Source of the DNA: Aristolochia californica
Lineage: Eukaryota; Streptophyta; Magnoliopsida; Piperales; Aristolochiaceae
DNA length: 64,000 bases
Assembly: GCA_029961685.1 (NCBI GenBank)
Contig: JARWKL010000004.1
Location: 16,986,348-17,050,347 of the forward strand
Direction of reading: 5' to 3'
Shown: positions 19,333-30,493 of the stretch, piece by piece
Numbering within the stretch: the stretch's first letter is position 1
Layout of the letters: the number at the start of each line of letters is the position of its first letter
Notes under the pieces: generated by a model
What the model saw: only the letters and a program-made list of their open reading frames with translations
The model's database searches: none
Told to the model about the DNA's origin: nothing
Program-made: the position numbers and the translations under genes

Positions 19333-20317
19333 CCTCCCCCCATTCCCCCACTCTCCACCCCCCCATTTTTTATCATTGATTGAAAGGAAAATGAACGAGG
19401 GGAAGGACACCTTGCCCTTTCCATATAGTTCCTTCTCAAAGGAGGCAGATGACCCTCATGACAAAACATGGAGCAACACATCGTATTGGGCAAGGAAGAG
19501 GATGACAACGTGACCTGAAAACCTTGTGTTCATGTTTTTGGTTTCACCCCAAGGGTAAAAATTGGGATAGAAAAAATCCATTGGGTTTTGGGTTAGATAC
19601 GAGTTTTCCCAAACCCGACCTGCAAGGACAAGACATGGGTATAAAACTTGTCGGAATGGGTTGGATTTATAGGGATGGGGCAGAGATGGGTTGGGTTTAA
19701 GTTGGGTTTATGGGGATGAGGTGAGGATGGGTTGTGGGGAAAGTGATCGGGTCAAATTTGGGTTTGACATTCATTGTTTTTATAGTTTTTTTTATGTTCC
19801 GGTTTCCGGACACCCGACCCGTGCCCACCACCAAGGTGAAAACACTCTCTTCCAAGAGGTAGGATAACTAAATTATATCAAAAAGATAATTTAAATTAAA
19901 ATTTTTATTTAGTTAGTTTAATCGAATCAAAATTATTTTATTTTACTTAAAAAATTAATAATTATTTATAAATAAAAATTTGAAAATAATAATTTTCTGA
20001 TAATTTTTAAAATGGTGATTTTTATTCAAAATATAATACAAAAAATTTAATGCAACAATTATTTTGTTACTTATTTTATTTACATAATATTCATGATAAT
20101 TATTTTATACATTCAATTAATTATTTTAACTCCATAACTCCAGCAGTTAAACCAACTCTAGGATTCTATATTCTAAAAATATTTACTCTAGAATCTTATA
20201 AACCAACAACATAATTCCAATAGAAAAATAACACTCACATAAACCCCCATTCCTCTTTCCCTTCTAAGTGAAAGTTTTAGTACTACTTCAGAAATATCAT
20301 TTTGAAGTCTAGAAGAT
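19333..20317. other. Unassigned DNA with AT-rich core
   Basis: 19333-19510 is G/C-rich. 19550-19760 carries irregular repeats of 'gatgggttgggttt' and 'gggtttgggt' words. 19860-20130 is extremely A/T-rich. No gene or element ends are seen. Confidence 0.35.
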
Positions 20318-20399
20318 TGTTAAGCACCTAGCCAATACTACCCAAAAGACCGACCTGGTAGGTAGCGAAAAGCCAAACACTTAACCCAATATCATAACA
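20318..20399 (-). repeat. Mini-LTR (82 bp) at the 3' end of chromovirus remnant F
   Basis: The sequence starts TGTTAAGCACCTAGCC and ends ATCATAACA on the plus strand. It aligns along its whole length with the 83-bp LTRs at 18835-19332 and 48471-48553. On the minus strand it directly follows the polypurine-like end of a chromovirus pol (CTTGAGGGCAAGCTC, then AAGGGGTG, at about 20405-20440). It is therefore placed exactly where a 3' LTR should be. Left flank AAGAT. Confidence 0.65.
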
Positions 20400-20403
20400 T
20401 CGC

Positions 20404-20640
20404 ACACCCCTTGGAAAAAGAGCTTGCCCTCAAGCTCATATGCTAGGTTGACCTGTTGTGCCCTCTGGAGGCAATCAGTAATATTCTGTAGCACCTGGTC
20501 TCGGTCAATGAGTGCCTGATCAATTGCTTCCACTCGTGTGGAGCCCAGAGTATATGATAGAAGCCGAGGAGGATCTTTGCCATATAGAACTCAAAATGGA
20601 GTAGACTGGAAGGTTGTGTGGAAGGAAGTGTGTGGTATAT
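20404..20640 (-). pseudogene. F integrase C-terminal scrap
   Basis: This matches, at DNA level, 24430-24560 of element D (the 'gtggagcccagagta' and 'agaagccgaggaggatct' blocks), which lies upstream of the chromodomain. At about 20600 it jumps to sequence equivalent to 25200 in D, so roughly 650 bp of integrase were deleted. The left end reaches the purine tract. Confidence 0.65.
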
Positions 20641-21240
20641 AGAGGCGCTTGTTGTAGAAAATAAGAGAATCCTAGAATGGCCACTTAGAGTCCATTGCCC
20701 TCTATGTAATTTTTTTGTGCAGCTCTTGTAGGACCGGATTATTGGTATTTCCCTCCTTAACCAAGTCTAAGAGGAGAAAACGAGGCTGGGTGATGGCATA
20801 GACGAACTGTTGATTCTCCAAATATCTTGACAAGGCATCCATAGCTTTGTTTAACCTCCCAAAGCGGTACTCCACTGAAAAGTCAAACCCCATCAATTTA
20901 CAAAGCTAGTGTTGTTGAGGAGAAGTAGTGAGGCGCTGCTCAAGCAAAAATTAAAGACTATAATGATCAGTGCGACCCCAAATTTTGAGAAATGCAAGGC
21001 CACAAGTAAGGTCGGCAGTGATGGACAACCTTGACCAATCCGATTAATTCCCGTTCATATGCTGCCAATTTGTGATGCCTTGCTACCAATTGTCAGCTGA
21101 AATATGCAATGGGGTGGGATTGCTACTGAAGAACGGCTCCAATGCCCCTTCTGGATGCGTCACACTCGACCAAAAATAATTCCTCAAAATTTGGTAGTTG
21201 CAGAACTAGTGTGGAGGCGAGAGCTAGTTTGAGATCTTGG
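20641..21240 (-). pseudogene. F RNase H and connection region
   Basis: The frame at 20702-20896 starts MMGFDFSVEYRFGRLNKAMD and then ALSR, matching the LLGFDF-VEY-PGK-N-VADALSR end of gypsy RNase H. Upstream on this strand are degraded HYSL-FLL and H-L-AYERELIGLV-AV type blocks near 20930-21060. There are several stops. Confidence 0.75.
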
Positions 21241-22129
21241 AAGAACTATGTGGCCTTTTCATTCCAAATAAAGGATTTTTTTCTTGAGGAGGCTGGTTAA
21301 TGGTGCGGTCAACAACCCATATTTTTTTATCAACTTTCTGTAGTATCCAGCTAACCCTAAAAACCCTATCAAAGCGATGTTATTCAGAGGTTGTGGCCAA
21401 TCGGTAATTGCTTGAATCTTCTCGGAATCAACAGTGACCCCTTCATGTGAAATAATATGGCCGAGATAGGCCACATGGGACTTGGAAAAAGAGCATTTAG
21501 ATTTATTTAAATAAATTTGGTGGGCTCTTAACGATTGAAACACCAAACATAAATCCTCTAAATGTTGATCCTTAGACTTGTTGTTAATGAGCATATCATA
21601 AAAAAAATACAAGCACAAACGTTTGGAGATAGTTTCAGAATACCTAATTCATTGATGCCTGAAAAGTGGATGGGGCGTTTGATAACCCAAATGACATCAC
21701 AACAAATTCAAAATGGTTGTGATATGTGCCGAAGACAGTTTTCTGAATGTCAGAAGGATTCATACGAAGCTGATGATACCCAGAATGCAAGTCCAATTTG
21801 GCGAATACCCATGAACCATGTAATTCATCTAGGTGCTCCTCCACCACAGGTATGGGGAACTTATCCTTTATGGTTTGGGCATTCAATTCCCTATAATTGA
21901 AACAAAATCTCCATGTACCATCATGTTTCTTAACAAGGAGGACTGGTGAAGAGAATGGGGAATGACTGTTATGAATAAGGCCCTATTGCAGCATTGTGTG
22001 GCATTGCCTTTCTATTTCATCTTTTTGGAGGTGTGGATACTAGTATGGTCTAACCACCACCACATATGAACCACGTTTTAAACAAATCCGATGATCATAG
22101 TGCCTCAAGAGAGGCAGCCCTGAAGGCTC
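21241..22129 (-). pseudogene. F reverse transcriptase, inactive
   Basis: The frame at 21644-21886 gives [20 protein letters not shown], then [35 protein letters not shown]. The next frame (21259-21618) should carry the catalytic YDD but reads FFYDMLINN, so the box is damaged. It continues with YLGHIISHEGVTVDSEKIQA and GYYRKLIKKYG. This is the standard gypsy RT order. A frameshift lies between the two pieces. Confidence 0.85.
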
Positions 22130-22669
22130 TCAGAACAGGTCTGAGAAATCGTCTAGGATTTTGTCTAAAGTGATGTCCGATTGGTCCTGTGTGTGGAGGG
22201 TATGAATGTGATGCGGCTTGTCAACTTTACTACCCTGTAACAGCACTTGTCGTCCGCCCGTTGCAAATCTCATAGTTAAAGTAGAGAAGTCCCACAAAAT
22301 GGGGCCCAAGGTTTGCAACCATTTAATACCCAGTACCATATCTAACCAGACTAAAGGTATACCAAAAAATTCTGAATGAAAGGGAGTCGTACCAATTGAA
22401 AACATTACCACTTTGTTGATCCCATTGCTAGGGACTTTCTCTCCATTGGCAATCAAAATCATAACTATTGGGTGGGGAAGGATCTGCAGTTGAAGGTGTT
22501 GAGCAGTTGAAAAGCTAAGAAAATTGTGTGTACTTCCTGAATCCACGAGTCGCACAAGTTCCTGGTCCATCACCCGTGCCCTAACTTGCATAGTTTTGGC
22601 AGATTTCTGCCTTGTAGTGGCATTCAGATAGATTTTCAATGCGTCCTCCTCTGTACGACCATCACTCAT
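22130..22669 (-). pseudogene. F aspartic protease region
   Basis: A 179-codon open frame. Residues 33-50 hold LVRLVDSGSTHNFLS with the active-site DSG, then VANGEKVPS and WLDMVLGIKWLQTLGPILWD, all classical for chromovirus proteases, ending in the RT connection. Its N-terminus continues from the gag frame after a stop next to 22670. Confidence 0.82.
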
Positions 22670-23337
22670 TTATGGTTCTGATTCTTCATCAAATTCTAGC
22701 CAAAACAACCATTTACACCGGTGGTCTGCCCTGTACGGTTCATCACAGTTGTAACACAGGTTCTTTTCCCTACGACCAGCCATCTCCAAACTTGTTAATT
22801 TTTTGATATACTAGGCTGGTGAATTGCTAAAGCGTGTATTTTCTGCCAAAGTAGTAATTGGATTACTTTTCGGCAATTGCATTACAGGAAAGGTCACATG
22901 AGGTGAAGTGTTTTGCCTCTTTTGCCAACGAGTGGAATTGTTCCATTCCCCTTGCCAAAAATGTCCTCCGATTTTGAACTTTTTGTCTGGTTTCAAGTGC
23001 TCAAGATAGATTCATTGCTCGAGCCAAATCACGAGGTGCATGGAGCTTCACTTCTAACCTTAAGGGCTCATTAAGGCTGGCTATAAATAAATTGACCTAC
23101 TGGTCTACGTGAACTATCCGGTTGGCTCGGGCAAATTTTTCTTGAAACTATTTTTGATATAGCTCCACTGAGCCAATCTACCTTAACAACACCAAATCCC
23201 CCAACGGGTTATTGTGTTCTAGAGGACCGAACTGTATAGTGCATAATTCTTTAAACTCCTCCCAATCTAGCACCAAACTATCCTGTTCGACTTGATGAAA
23301 CCAAAGTTGTGCTTCATCGAGCATGTGGAAGGCGGCC
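22670..23337 (-). pseudogene. F gag C-terminal half
   Basis: The zinc knuckle reads CYNCDEPYRADHRCK (about 22715-22760; C-x2-C-x7-H-x2-C spacing, as in element C gag). It is preceded by the QLPKSNPITTLAENTRF spacer and, upstream, by LVLDWEEFKELCTIQFGP and NPLGDLVLLR (about 23170-23290). The N-terminal part is lost where the D LTR begins at 23338. Confidence 0.75.
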
Positions 23338-23485
23338 TATTATCGTCCCTAGCCATGGATCTAGTAACTCGGCGTGGGAGTGGTGAATCTAGAGTGAGAA
23401 AAATGAGTTCAACACTGGTAGGTGCTGCTGCTCTCGGTAAGAGGTATAGGGACCTCTAATGAACTTGGAAAAAGGAGATTTAGAG

Positions 23486-23532
<47 letters not shown>

Positions 23533-24005
23533 CCTCTTGCTGGTCTCGGTTGAGAGGTTGAGAACCCTCTTGTTCTTCACAGGAAGAGAGGATTTTTATC
23601 CTCTTGTGGTACAGGGAAAATCAGAATAGGGCCTTCTCTCTCTCTCTCTGAATGTTATAGACAACAATAGATCAAAAAGGGTAGAAGAGAAATCAGGTTC
23701 AAGAGGGAACCTAGACCTAGAGCTCATCAAGGAGAACTCAAAACCCCAGAGCTTATCAAGGAGAACTCTCAAACCCTGTTTAACCTAAAAATCAATACTT
23801 GCTTCTCTTTATTCCTTTACCCTCTAAATAGGGTTTGACGCAAATAGAGTTTAGGGTTTCATAATTACATTTCTACCTCTGCAGCATGTAACCATAATAA
23901 TGAAAAATATACTTTAAAGTAATATAAAATATGAAAGTAAAAGTATTTAACTCAGTGAGTCAATGGCGCCTCATTTGGGTGACTCGGTTAGCTATTGAGT
24001 CCTCA
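23338..24005 (-). repeat. 3' LTR of chromovirus D
   Basis: 668 bp including a 42-base C tract. On the minus strand it begins TGAGGACTCAATAGC, defined by comparison with 47416. The LTR is longer than its partner (599 bp) mainly because of the C tract. Confidence 0.8.
23488..23529. repeat. Homopolymer of 42 C
   Basis: An uninterrupted run of 42 C, then TCCCCTC. The same position in the partner LTR (about 46960) has only about five C. The run is a simple-sequence expansion or an assembly artefact. The minus strand would be G42. Confidence 0.95.
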
Positions 24006-24440
24006 AGCTTGTAAGTTGGGTAGACTTGCAAGAAGTTGTCCCACGGTTCCCATGAAGCAGTTGCTGGTTTGGTGTCCTTCCATTGTACTAGAATCTCCCA
24101 CTTGTCATTAATAAGGTGGGCACGCAATACCGTGGCTGGAGTAAGAATAACCCCTCCAATGTCCACCTGAGGAAGGGACGGGGTGGAATGAGGGGGTGAC
24201 CTCTGAAAGGGTTTAAGTAGGGAGACATGAAACACATCATGAAGATTAGTCGTGGTTGGAAGTTGCAGTTGATATGCAATCGACCCCACGTGCCGAATAA
24301 TAGAGAAAGGGCCAAAGTACTTTGGGGAAGGTTTATTACGCTGTTTGCCAGCAATTGAATGTTGTCAGTGCTGTTGGAGGCATAAAAAAACGTAGTCCCC
24401 TTCCTTGTATGAGATAACTTGTGCTTTTAGGAGGCGAGCT
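23960..24440 (-). pseudogene. D integrase C-terminus with chromodomain, read-through into LTR
   Basis: An open frame of 109 codons contains LQLPTTTNLHDVFHVSLLKP (the GPY/F-type tail region). The chromodomain follows as WEILVQWKDTKPATASWEPW, then FLQVYPTYKLEDS. The aromatic and acidic residues typical of Tekay/Reina-like chromodomains (W-ILVQW, ASWE) are present. The last 14 codons and the stop (23960) lie inside the 3' LTR. The domain probably guided insertion to modified chromatin. Confidence 0.85.
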
Positions 24441-24471
24441 GAAATATTTTGTAGCACTTGGTCCCGTTCAA

Positions 24472-25250
24472 TTAGTGCATGATTAATAGAGTCCACTCTG
24501 GTGGAGCCCAGAGTAAAAGAGAGAAGCCGAGGAGGATCTCTTCCATATAGAATGCTGAAGGGAGTAAACTGCTAGGTTGTGTGGAAGGACGTGTTGTAAC
24601 AATATTCAGCCCATAGTAACCAATTAAACTAGTTTTTAGGACGATCACCCACAAGGCATCACAGATACATTTCTACGGTCCAGTTAACCACCTTTGTTTG
24701 GCCATCTATTTGAGGATGATAGGATGATGAAAATTTCAGCTTGCTGCAAACAAAAAAGTTTCCGCCAAAATGTGATGGTAAAGACTGCATCACAATCACT
24801 GACAATCGATTCTGGAATGCCATGTAGACGAACAATATGCTCTAGAAATATCTGTGCCACACTGGATGCAATATATGGGTGTGCCATGGGAATAAAGTGA
24901 GCATACGTTGAGAACCTATTTACCACCACAAATAATACCGAATTGCCTGAAGATTGTGGAAGACTTCGACGAAATCCATAGATATATCGGCCCAGACTTG
25001 TGTAGGAAGTGCAAGAGGCTACAGAAGACCCGCTAGACTTAAGTGGTCGGACTTGTTATGTTGACAAACTGGACAAGATGTGACATATGCATGCCAATAG
25101 ATATCTGCTCGAATGTGATGCAAGGTTTTATGTATGCCTTCATGAGTGTTGTCATGGTATGCAGAGAGGATGACTGAAAACAACTTTGAAGTTTGTGGTA
25201 CATATAAGCGCAATTTGTAGTAAATTAGAGAATCCTGAATGGACCATCTA
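24472..25250 (-). pseudogene. D integrase core and zinc-binding domain
   Basis: The HHCC zinc region is at 25019-25213 (YHDNTHEGIHKTLHHIRADI, then SCPVCQHNK). The core is at 24684-24929 (VVNRFSTYAHFIPMAHPYIA, then HGIPESIVSDCDAVFTITFW), where VSDCDAVF has C where the family has R. The terminal E region is frameshifted. It is broken by at least three frame changes. Confidence 0.8.
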
Positions 25251-26509
25251 GAGTCCAGTGTCCCCCCTCTATAATTTTTGTGTGGAGATTTTGGACAACT
25301 AGATTGCTGGTATTTTCCTCAACCAAGTCTAAGAGAAGAAAACGAGGCTGGCTGGCATAGAGAGGCGGCGGATTCTCTAAACGTCATGACAAGGCATCGG
25401 CCACCTTATTTAACCGCCCAGTGTGGTATTCTACTATAAAGTCGAACCCCATCAATTTACTAATCCAGTGTTGTTGAGGAGAAGTCTTGAGGCGCTACTC
25501 CAACAAATATTTAAGATTGTAATGATCAGTGAGAATGAGAAATGCACGGCCCCATAAGTAAGGTCACCAATGTTGGATAGCTTTGGCTAACCTGATTAAC
25601 TCGCGTTCATATGCTGCCAATTTGTGATGCCGTTTTGCCAATTGTCTACTGAAATATGTAATAAAGTGAAGTTCTACAGTAGAAAGGCCCCAATGCCCCT
25701 TCCGGAAGCGTCACACTCGACCTCAAATAAATCTTCAAAATTTGGAAGATACAGAACTGGTGTTGATACAAGAGCTAATTTTAGATTTGTGAAGGACTGT
25801 GTGGCTAGGTCATTCCAAATAAAGGAATTTTTCTTGAGGAGGCTTGTCAATGGTGTGGCTAATAGCCCATAATTCTTGATAAATTTTTTGTAATATCTTG
25901 CAAATCCCAAAAACCCTCCCAAAGCAGAGGTATTCATAGGTTGTGACCAATTGGAAATGGCTTGAATTTTCTCGGCATCAACCATGACCCTATCATGGGA
26001 AATAATATGACCAAGATAGGCCACATGTGACTTTGCAAAAGAGCATTTAGATTTCTTTTAAATATAGCTGATGTGCACATAACAATTGAAATACCACTCT
26101 TAAATGCTCTAAATGTAGAGTTCCAGACTGGCTATAAATGAGTATGTCATATAAAAAATACAAATTTGCGTAGATAGTTGCAAAATACCCCGTTCATTAA
26201 TGCCTGGAATGTGGATGGGGCGTTGGATAACCCAACCGACATCACCACAAATTCAAAATGGCCGTGATGAGTGCAAAAGGCAGTTTTCTCGATGTCGGCT
26301 GGATGCATTTGAAGTTGATGATATCCAGAGTGTAAGTCCAATTTGGTGAATACCCATGACCCATGTATCCAAAATCTCCTCCACCACAAGAATAGGGAAG
26401 TTGTCTTTTACAGTTTGGGCATTCAAATCCCGATAATCGACACAAAATCACCAAGTACCATCATGATTATTAACGAGGATGACTGGTGAAGAAAATGGTG
26501 AATGACTAT
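25251..26509 (-). pseudogene. D reverse transcriptase and RNase H
   Basis: RT motifs are [20 protein letters not shown] and [20 protein letters not shown] (26147-26389). The YDD box region near 26150 is damaged by a small deletion. The frame resumes at 26024 with AYLGHIISHDRVMVDAEKIQ, GFARYYKKFIKNYGLLA, KKNSFIWND and EVECDASGRGIGAFLL (RNase H start). It is cut at 26509 by copia E. Confidence 0.85.
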
Positions 26510-26800
26510 TGTTGAATTTAGGATCCCTTTTCCAAGATCACGAACAAGAGAAAGAAGAAAGAAAATCGAGAAAAGGGGAGGAAAGCTCTCAGTAGAGAAG
26601 AGAAAAAATAAAAGGAGAAGAGTGGGCTGCGCCAAGTAAGGAGAGGGAGAGAGAGAACCAACTCGGGATTGAATGTGTGACTTGCTTTGGGAGAGGACTT
26701 TTCTTGGTGTCCCACACCCTCTAGGACTCTTCTTGATGACCTACGTCCTTATGGTTAGTCCCATCAACTCGAGCACCATGGTGGGTTTCACATTGTAATA
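26510..26800 (-). repeat. 3' LTR of copia E
   Basis: About 291 bp. On the plus strand it starts TGTTGAATTTAGGATCCC (LTR end on the minus strand). Its head on the minus strand reads TATTACAATG, so the expected TG has become TA. The tract CCCAGCTTGAGGGGGAC precedes it. Confidence 0.7.
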
Positions 26801-27047
26801 GTCCCCCTCAAGCTGGGGGTGAGAAGACATCATAAACGCCCAGCTTGCTGCATATAGTAGACATAATCTTGTGAGTGACTAGTTTGGTGAGGATGTCTGT
26901 AACTTGATTTTGTGATGAGATGTGCTTAAGGGATAAGAGACCAGCTTGGAATTTTTCTCGTATAAAGTGGCAATTTACCTCAATATGCTTTGTCCTCTCA
27001 TGGAAGACTGGATTAGATGCAATATGTATTGCTGCTTGATTATCACG

Positions 27048-28330
27048 CTATAGATCCATTGGAGCTTGTTTATAAAATCCCAATTTAGTGAGAAGAAACC
27101 TTATCCATAAGAGTTCACTTACAGTGTGTATCATGGCTTTGTATTCAGCTTTTGCACTTGACCGTGCTACTACATTTTTTTTTTTGCTTTTCCATGTAAC
27201 CAGATTTCCTCCAACCATCGTGCAAAAACCAGAAGTAGATTTTCTATCATCTGGAGATCCAGCCCAGTCTGCATCATCGAACCCCTCAATGTTGAAGTGA
27301 CCATGTTTTTTATAGAGGAGCCCCCTTCCATGAGCACTTTCAGATAACATAGTATCCTCTCAAGTGCTTGTCAATGACTAAGTTGTGGCTTGTGCATATA
27401 TTGACTGACCATACTTACTGCATATGAAATGTCTGGCCTCGTTACACATAGGTAAATAAGTTGTCCCACTAACCTTTGATATTTTCCAATATCGACATCT
27501 TCTCTAGTGCCTCCACATAATTTTGTATTTGCATCCATAGGAGTGTCTACCGGTTTGCATTCCATCATACATGTTTCTTCTAGTAGATCAAGGGCATATT
27601 TTCTTTGGGATAGAATAATCCCATGTCTAGATTTTAAGACCTCAATACCCAAAAAGTATTTCAGTAATCCAAGATCCTTTGTCTTGAATTCAGCACATAT
27701 TCTCTCTTTTATTTTCTGAATGCCCTCAGAAGCACTCCCAGTTAAAATAATATCATCAACATAAACAGCTAGAGTCACCTTACCTCTTGCTGTATTCTCA
27801 ATAAATACGTAGTGGTCTGCAAACCATCTGTAAAAACTTGCCCGTATGATGGCTTGATTAAATTTCTCAAACCATGCCTGTGGCGATTGCTTCAGTCCAT
27901 ATAAAGATTTTTTAAGATGACATACAAAATCCCCCTCAACCACATATCCAGGTGGTTGTTGCATATAAATATCTTCTTTGATATCACCATTGAGAAAAAG
28001 CGTTTTTTACATCCAGTTGATATATTGGCCATGATGAATTAGCTTCCAAGGATAATAATATACGTACCGAGGTCATTTTTGCCACTGGAGAGAATGTCTC
28101 ATCATAATCAATTCCATAGCATTGAGTGTATTCTTTAGCAACCTGTCGAGCCTTCAAACGTGCAATAGTCCCATCTGGATTATGTTTTACTGTATAAACC
28201 CACTTGCAACCAACGGGTTTTTTATCTGTAGGTTGAGGAACCAGTGACCATGTATGTTTATCATTGAGTGCCTTCATTTCTTCATCCATTGCCGCCTTCC
28301 ACCCTAGATGTTGGAGAGCTGCCTGATATA
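27048..28330 (-). pseudogene. Copia E RT and RNase H
   Basis: Order on the minus strand: WKAAMDEEMKALNDKHTWSL (about 28250-28310), KARQVAKEYTQCYGIDYDET, YQLDVKNAF (28000), SLYGLKQSPQAWF, AVYVDDIILTGS with YVDD at 27753-27764, KYFLGIEVLKSRHGI, then RNase H from 27350 (DADWAGSPDDRKSTSGFCTM, SRSSAKAEYKAMIHTVSELL). The catalytic boxes are intact. There is a frame change near 27970 and another near 27360. Confidence 0.88.
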
Positions 28331-28771
28331 ACTATGGAACAGATATGGAGGAAATAGAAGAAAGAAACTAACAATATAAAGGTGAGAGGCGATGATGAGA
28401 CACAAAATTTGAGATAGGATGAGAAGTAGAAGGTTGAGTGCATAAACGAGGTTCTTTTCTTATGGCAATAGGACGAGTATCAAATTCAGGACCAAAAATG
28501 ACTGGTGATGAAGGAATTACCTCTGGTGGATCCAACAACTAAGAAGGTGTGGTATCGGCCATTGTCTTTGGGGTCTGAACAATCTCTGTATCACGAGGCA
28601 CAACCGGTCGAGGAGAACTTGGTACTGATGACATACCAGGTGGAGCTCTATCAGAATAATATGAGGATTCTTCAAAAAATGTTACATCCCTAGACACAAA
28701 TAAATGTTGCAAAGAGGGACTATAACAAACATAACCCTTTTGTGTGAGAGAGTATCCCAAAAAGATACACT
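28331..28771 (-). pseudogene. Copia E integrase-RT linker
   Basis: Hydrophilic hinge with GYSLTQKGYVCYSPSLQHLF and RDVTFFEESSYYSDRAPPG (28539-28760), motifs at the integrase end in this copia group, and RPIAIRKEPR-like text near 28450. Confidence 0.7.
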
Positions 28772-29447
28772 TTAAGGATTAGGGTCAAGTTTGTTGTGTC
28801 TAGGTAAAGTATTATGAACAAAACATTGACAACCGAAGACTTTCAATGGTAATGAAAATGGATCATCATGTGGTAATAGTTTAGAGTAAGGAGATTTATT
28901 CCCAAGAGCAGTAGACAGTAGACAATTTATAAGAAAACACGATGTAAGGACAACATGGGGCCAATAAAAATATGGAACTTTCATGGCATATAATAGACCT
29001 CGAGATACCTCAAGAATATGACAATTTTTCTATTTGGCTACACCGTTTTGTTGAGGAGTGTAGGCACATGATGTCTGATGGATAATGCCATTCTCTTGAC
29101 AAAAGGATTCAAGGTCTTTTGAAATATACTCTTTGGCATTATCAGACCGGAGGATTTTTATCTTCTGACCAAATTGTGTGAGTACCATCGCATAAAAAGA
29201 TTTAAAAATAGATGGTATCTCAAAACGCTCTTTAAAAATAAACAACCAAGTTGTGCGAATGAAATCATCAATAAAAGTGATAAAATATTTAGCTTGAGAA
29301 ATATTAGAGACACTCAAAGGCCCCCAAACATCAATATGAATCAATGAAAAAGGAATGTTACTTTTGACTTCTAGACGAGGAGAGTATATACTCCTTTGAT
29401 GTTTACTTAATTGACACACCTCACAACTGAATTCTGACCTTATCTTA
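28772..29447 (-). pseudogene. Copia E integrase, N-terminally cut
   Basis: Starts within the zinc region (CEVCQLSKHQRS) and has D in HIDVWGPLSVS, D in RSDNAKEYIS and the GVAK site where E should follow (PQQNGVAK then a stop). The C-terminal part (28772-28984) continues as YFYWPHVVLTSCFLINCLLS. It is joined abruptly to chromovirus C at 29447/29448. Confidence 0.82.
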
Positions 29448-30490
29448 AAGGAATTTTTCTTGAGTACACTAGTCAATGGTGCTGCCACTGGCCCATAGTT
29501 CTACATAAATTTGCGGTAGTAGCCCGCAAGACCCAAAAAACCCCGTAATGCAGAACACGACTGTGGCTGTGGCCACTCGTGAATAGCTCAGATCTTCTCA
29601 GGATCCACCGTAACCCCCTCATGTGAGATAATATGTCCCAGATACCCCACATTTGAAGCCGCAAAAGAACACTTGGAATGTTTCAAATAGAGCTGATGTG
29701 CTCGTAACAAGTCGAAAACAATCCTCAAGTGTGCTAAGTGCTCCTCAACCGACTTGCTATATATCAAAATATCATTGAAAATTACAAGAACAAATTTTTG
29801 AAGATAGGGGCTAAATACCTCGTTCATCAAAGCTTGAAAAGTGGAGGGTGCATTGGATAACTCGAACGGCATGACGACGAACTCAAAGTGGCCATGGTGT
29901 GTGTGGAACACCGTCTTCTCGATATCAGAGGGGTGCATCCGGACCTAATGGTATCCCGAATGGAGGTCGAGTTTAGTGAATAACCATGACCCATGTAACT
30001 CATCCAGAAGCTCATCCACTACCGGAATCGAAAACTTGTCTTTTACTGTCTGGACATTCAACTCCCAATAATCCACATAGAACCTCCATGTCCCATCATG
30101 TTTCTTCACAAGTAAGACGGGTGAAGAGAACGGGGAGCAGCTGGGACGAATAAGACCCTGTTTCAACACCTCATGGCACTGACGCTCTATCTTGTCCTTC
30201 TGAAGGCGTGGGTAACGATATGGTTGCACGACCACTATCCCAGATCCTGGTTTTAGATAGATCCTGGTGTCACAGTGCCTCAAGGGAGGCAACCCCGAAG
30301 GTTCCTCGAAGAGGTAAAAGAACTCCTCAACCAAACCATCACTAGTACTATCAGGCTGATCCTGTGTCTGCAAAGTGTGCATGCAGTGGGCTCGGCCCAT
30401 CTGAAAGCCTTGTAAGAGCACCCAATTTTCGGCCAAATGAAAGCTCATGGTTAAAGCCGAAAAGTCCCACAGGATGATGGGCCTCAACGT
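29448..30490 (-). pseudogene. Chromovirus C protease end and RT
   Basis: The frame 29945-30487 contains [72 protein letters not shown] and [11 protein letters not shown]. The next frame (29588-29938) has [20 protein letters not shown] and LVIFNDILIYSKS, where FNDI replaces the catalytic FDDI/YDDI, so it is inactive. It ends YLGHIISHEGVTVDPEKI, then the RNase H start (KKNSFK) at the scar. Confidence 0.85.
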
Positions 30491-30493
30491 TTG

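Larger units (their letters stand above)
20318..23337 (-). mobile_element. Ty3/gypsy chromovirus remnant F
   Basis: Minus-strand order, right to left: gag (22670-23337, N-terminus cut), protease (22130-22669), RT (21240-22129), RNase H (20650-21240), a scrap of integrase C-terminus (20420-20600), then a purine tract and the 82-bp mini-LTR. The integrase core and chromodomain are deleted. The right end is cut sharply in gag by the LTR of D at 23338. The frame is broken in most domains. Confidence 0.8.
26510..29447 (-). mobile_element. Copia element E, 5' part deleted
   Basis: The 3' LTR is 26510-26800, followed on the minus strand by purine tract, RNase H, RT and integrase. At 29447 the integrase is cut and chromovirus C sequence begins, so gag, protease, leader and 5' LTR are lost. 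The left flank is ACTAT (26505-26509). Confidence 0.8.

Noticed and set aside
21562..21900. 112-codon plus-strand frame
   Set aside because: It is the antisense shadow of the chromovirus F reverse transcriptase.
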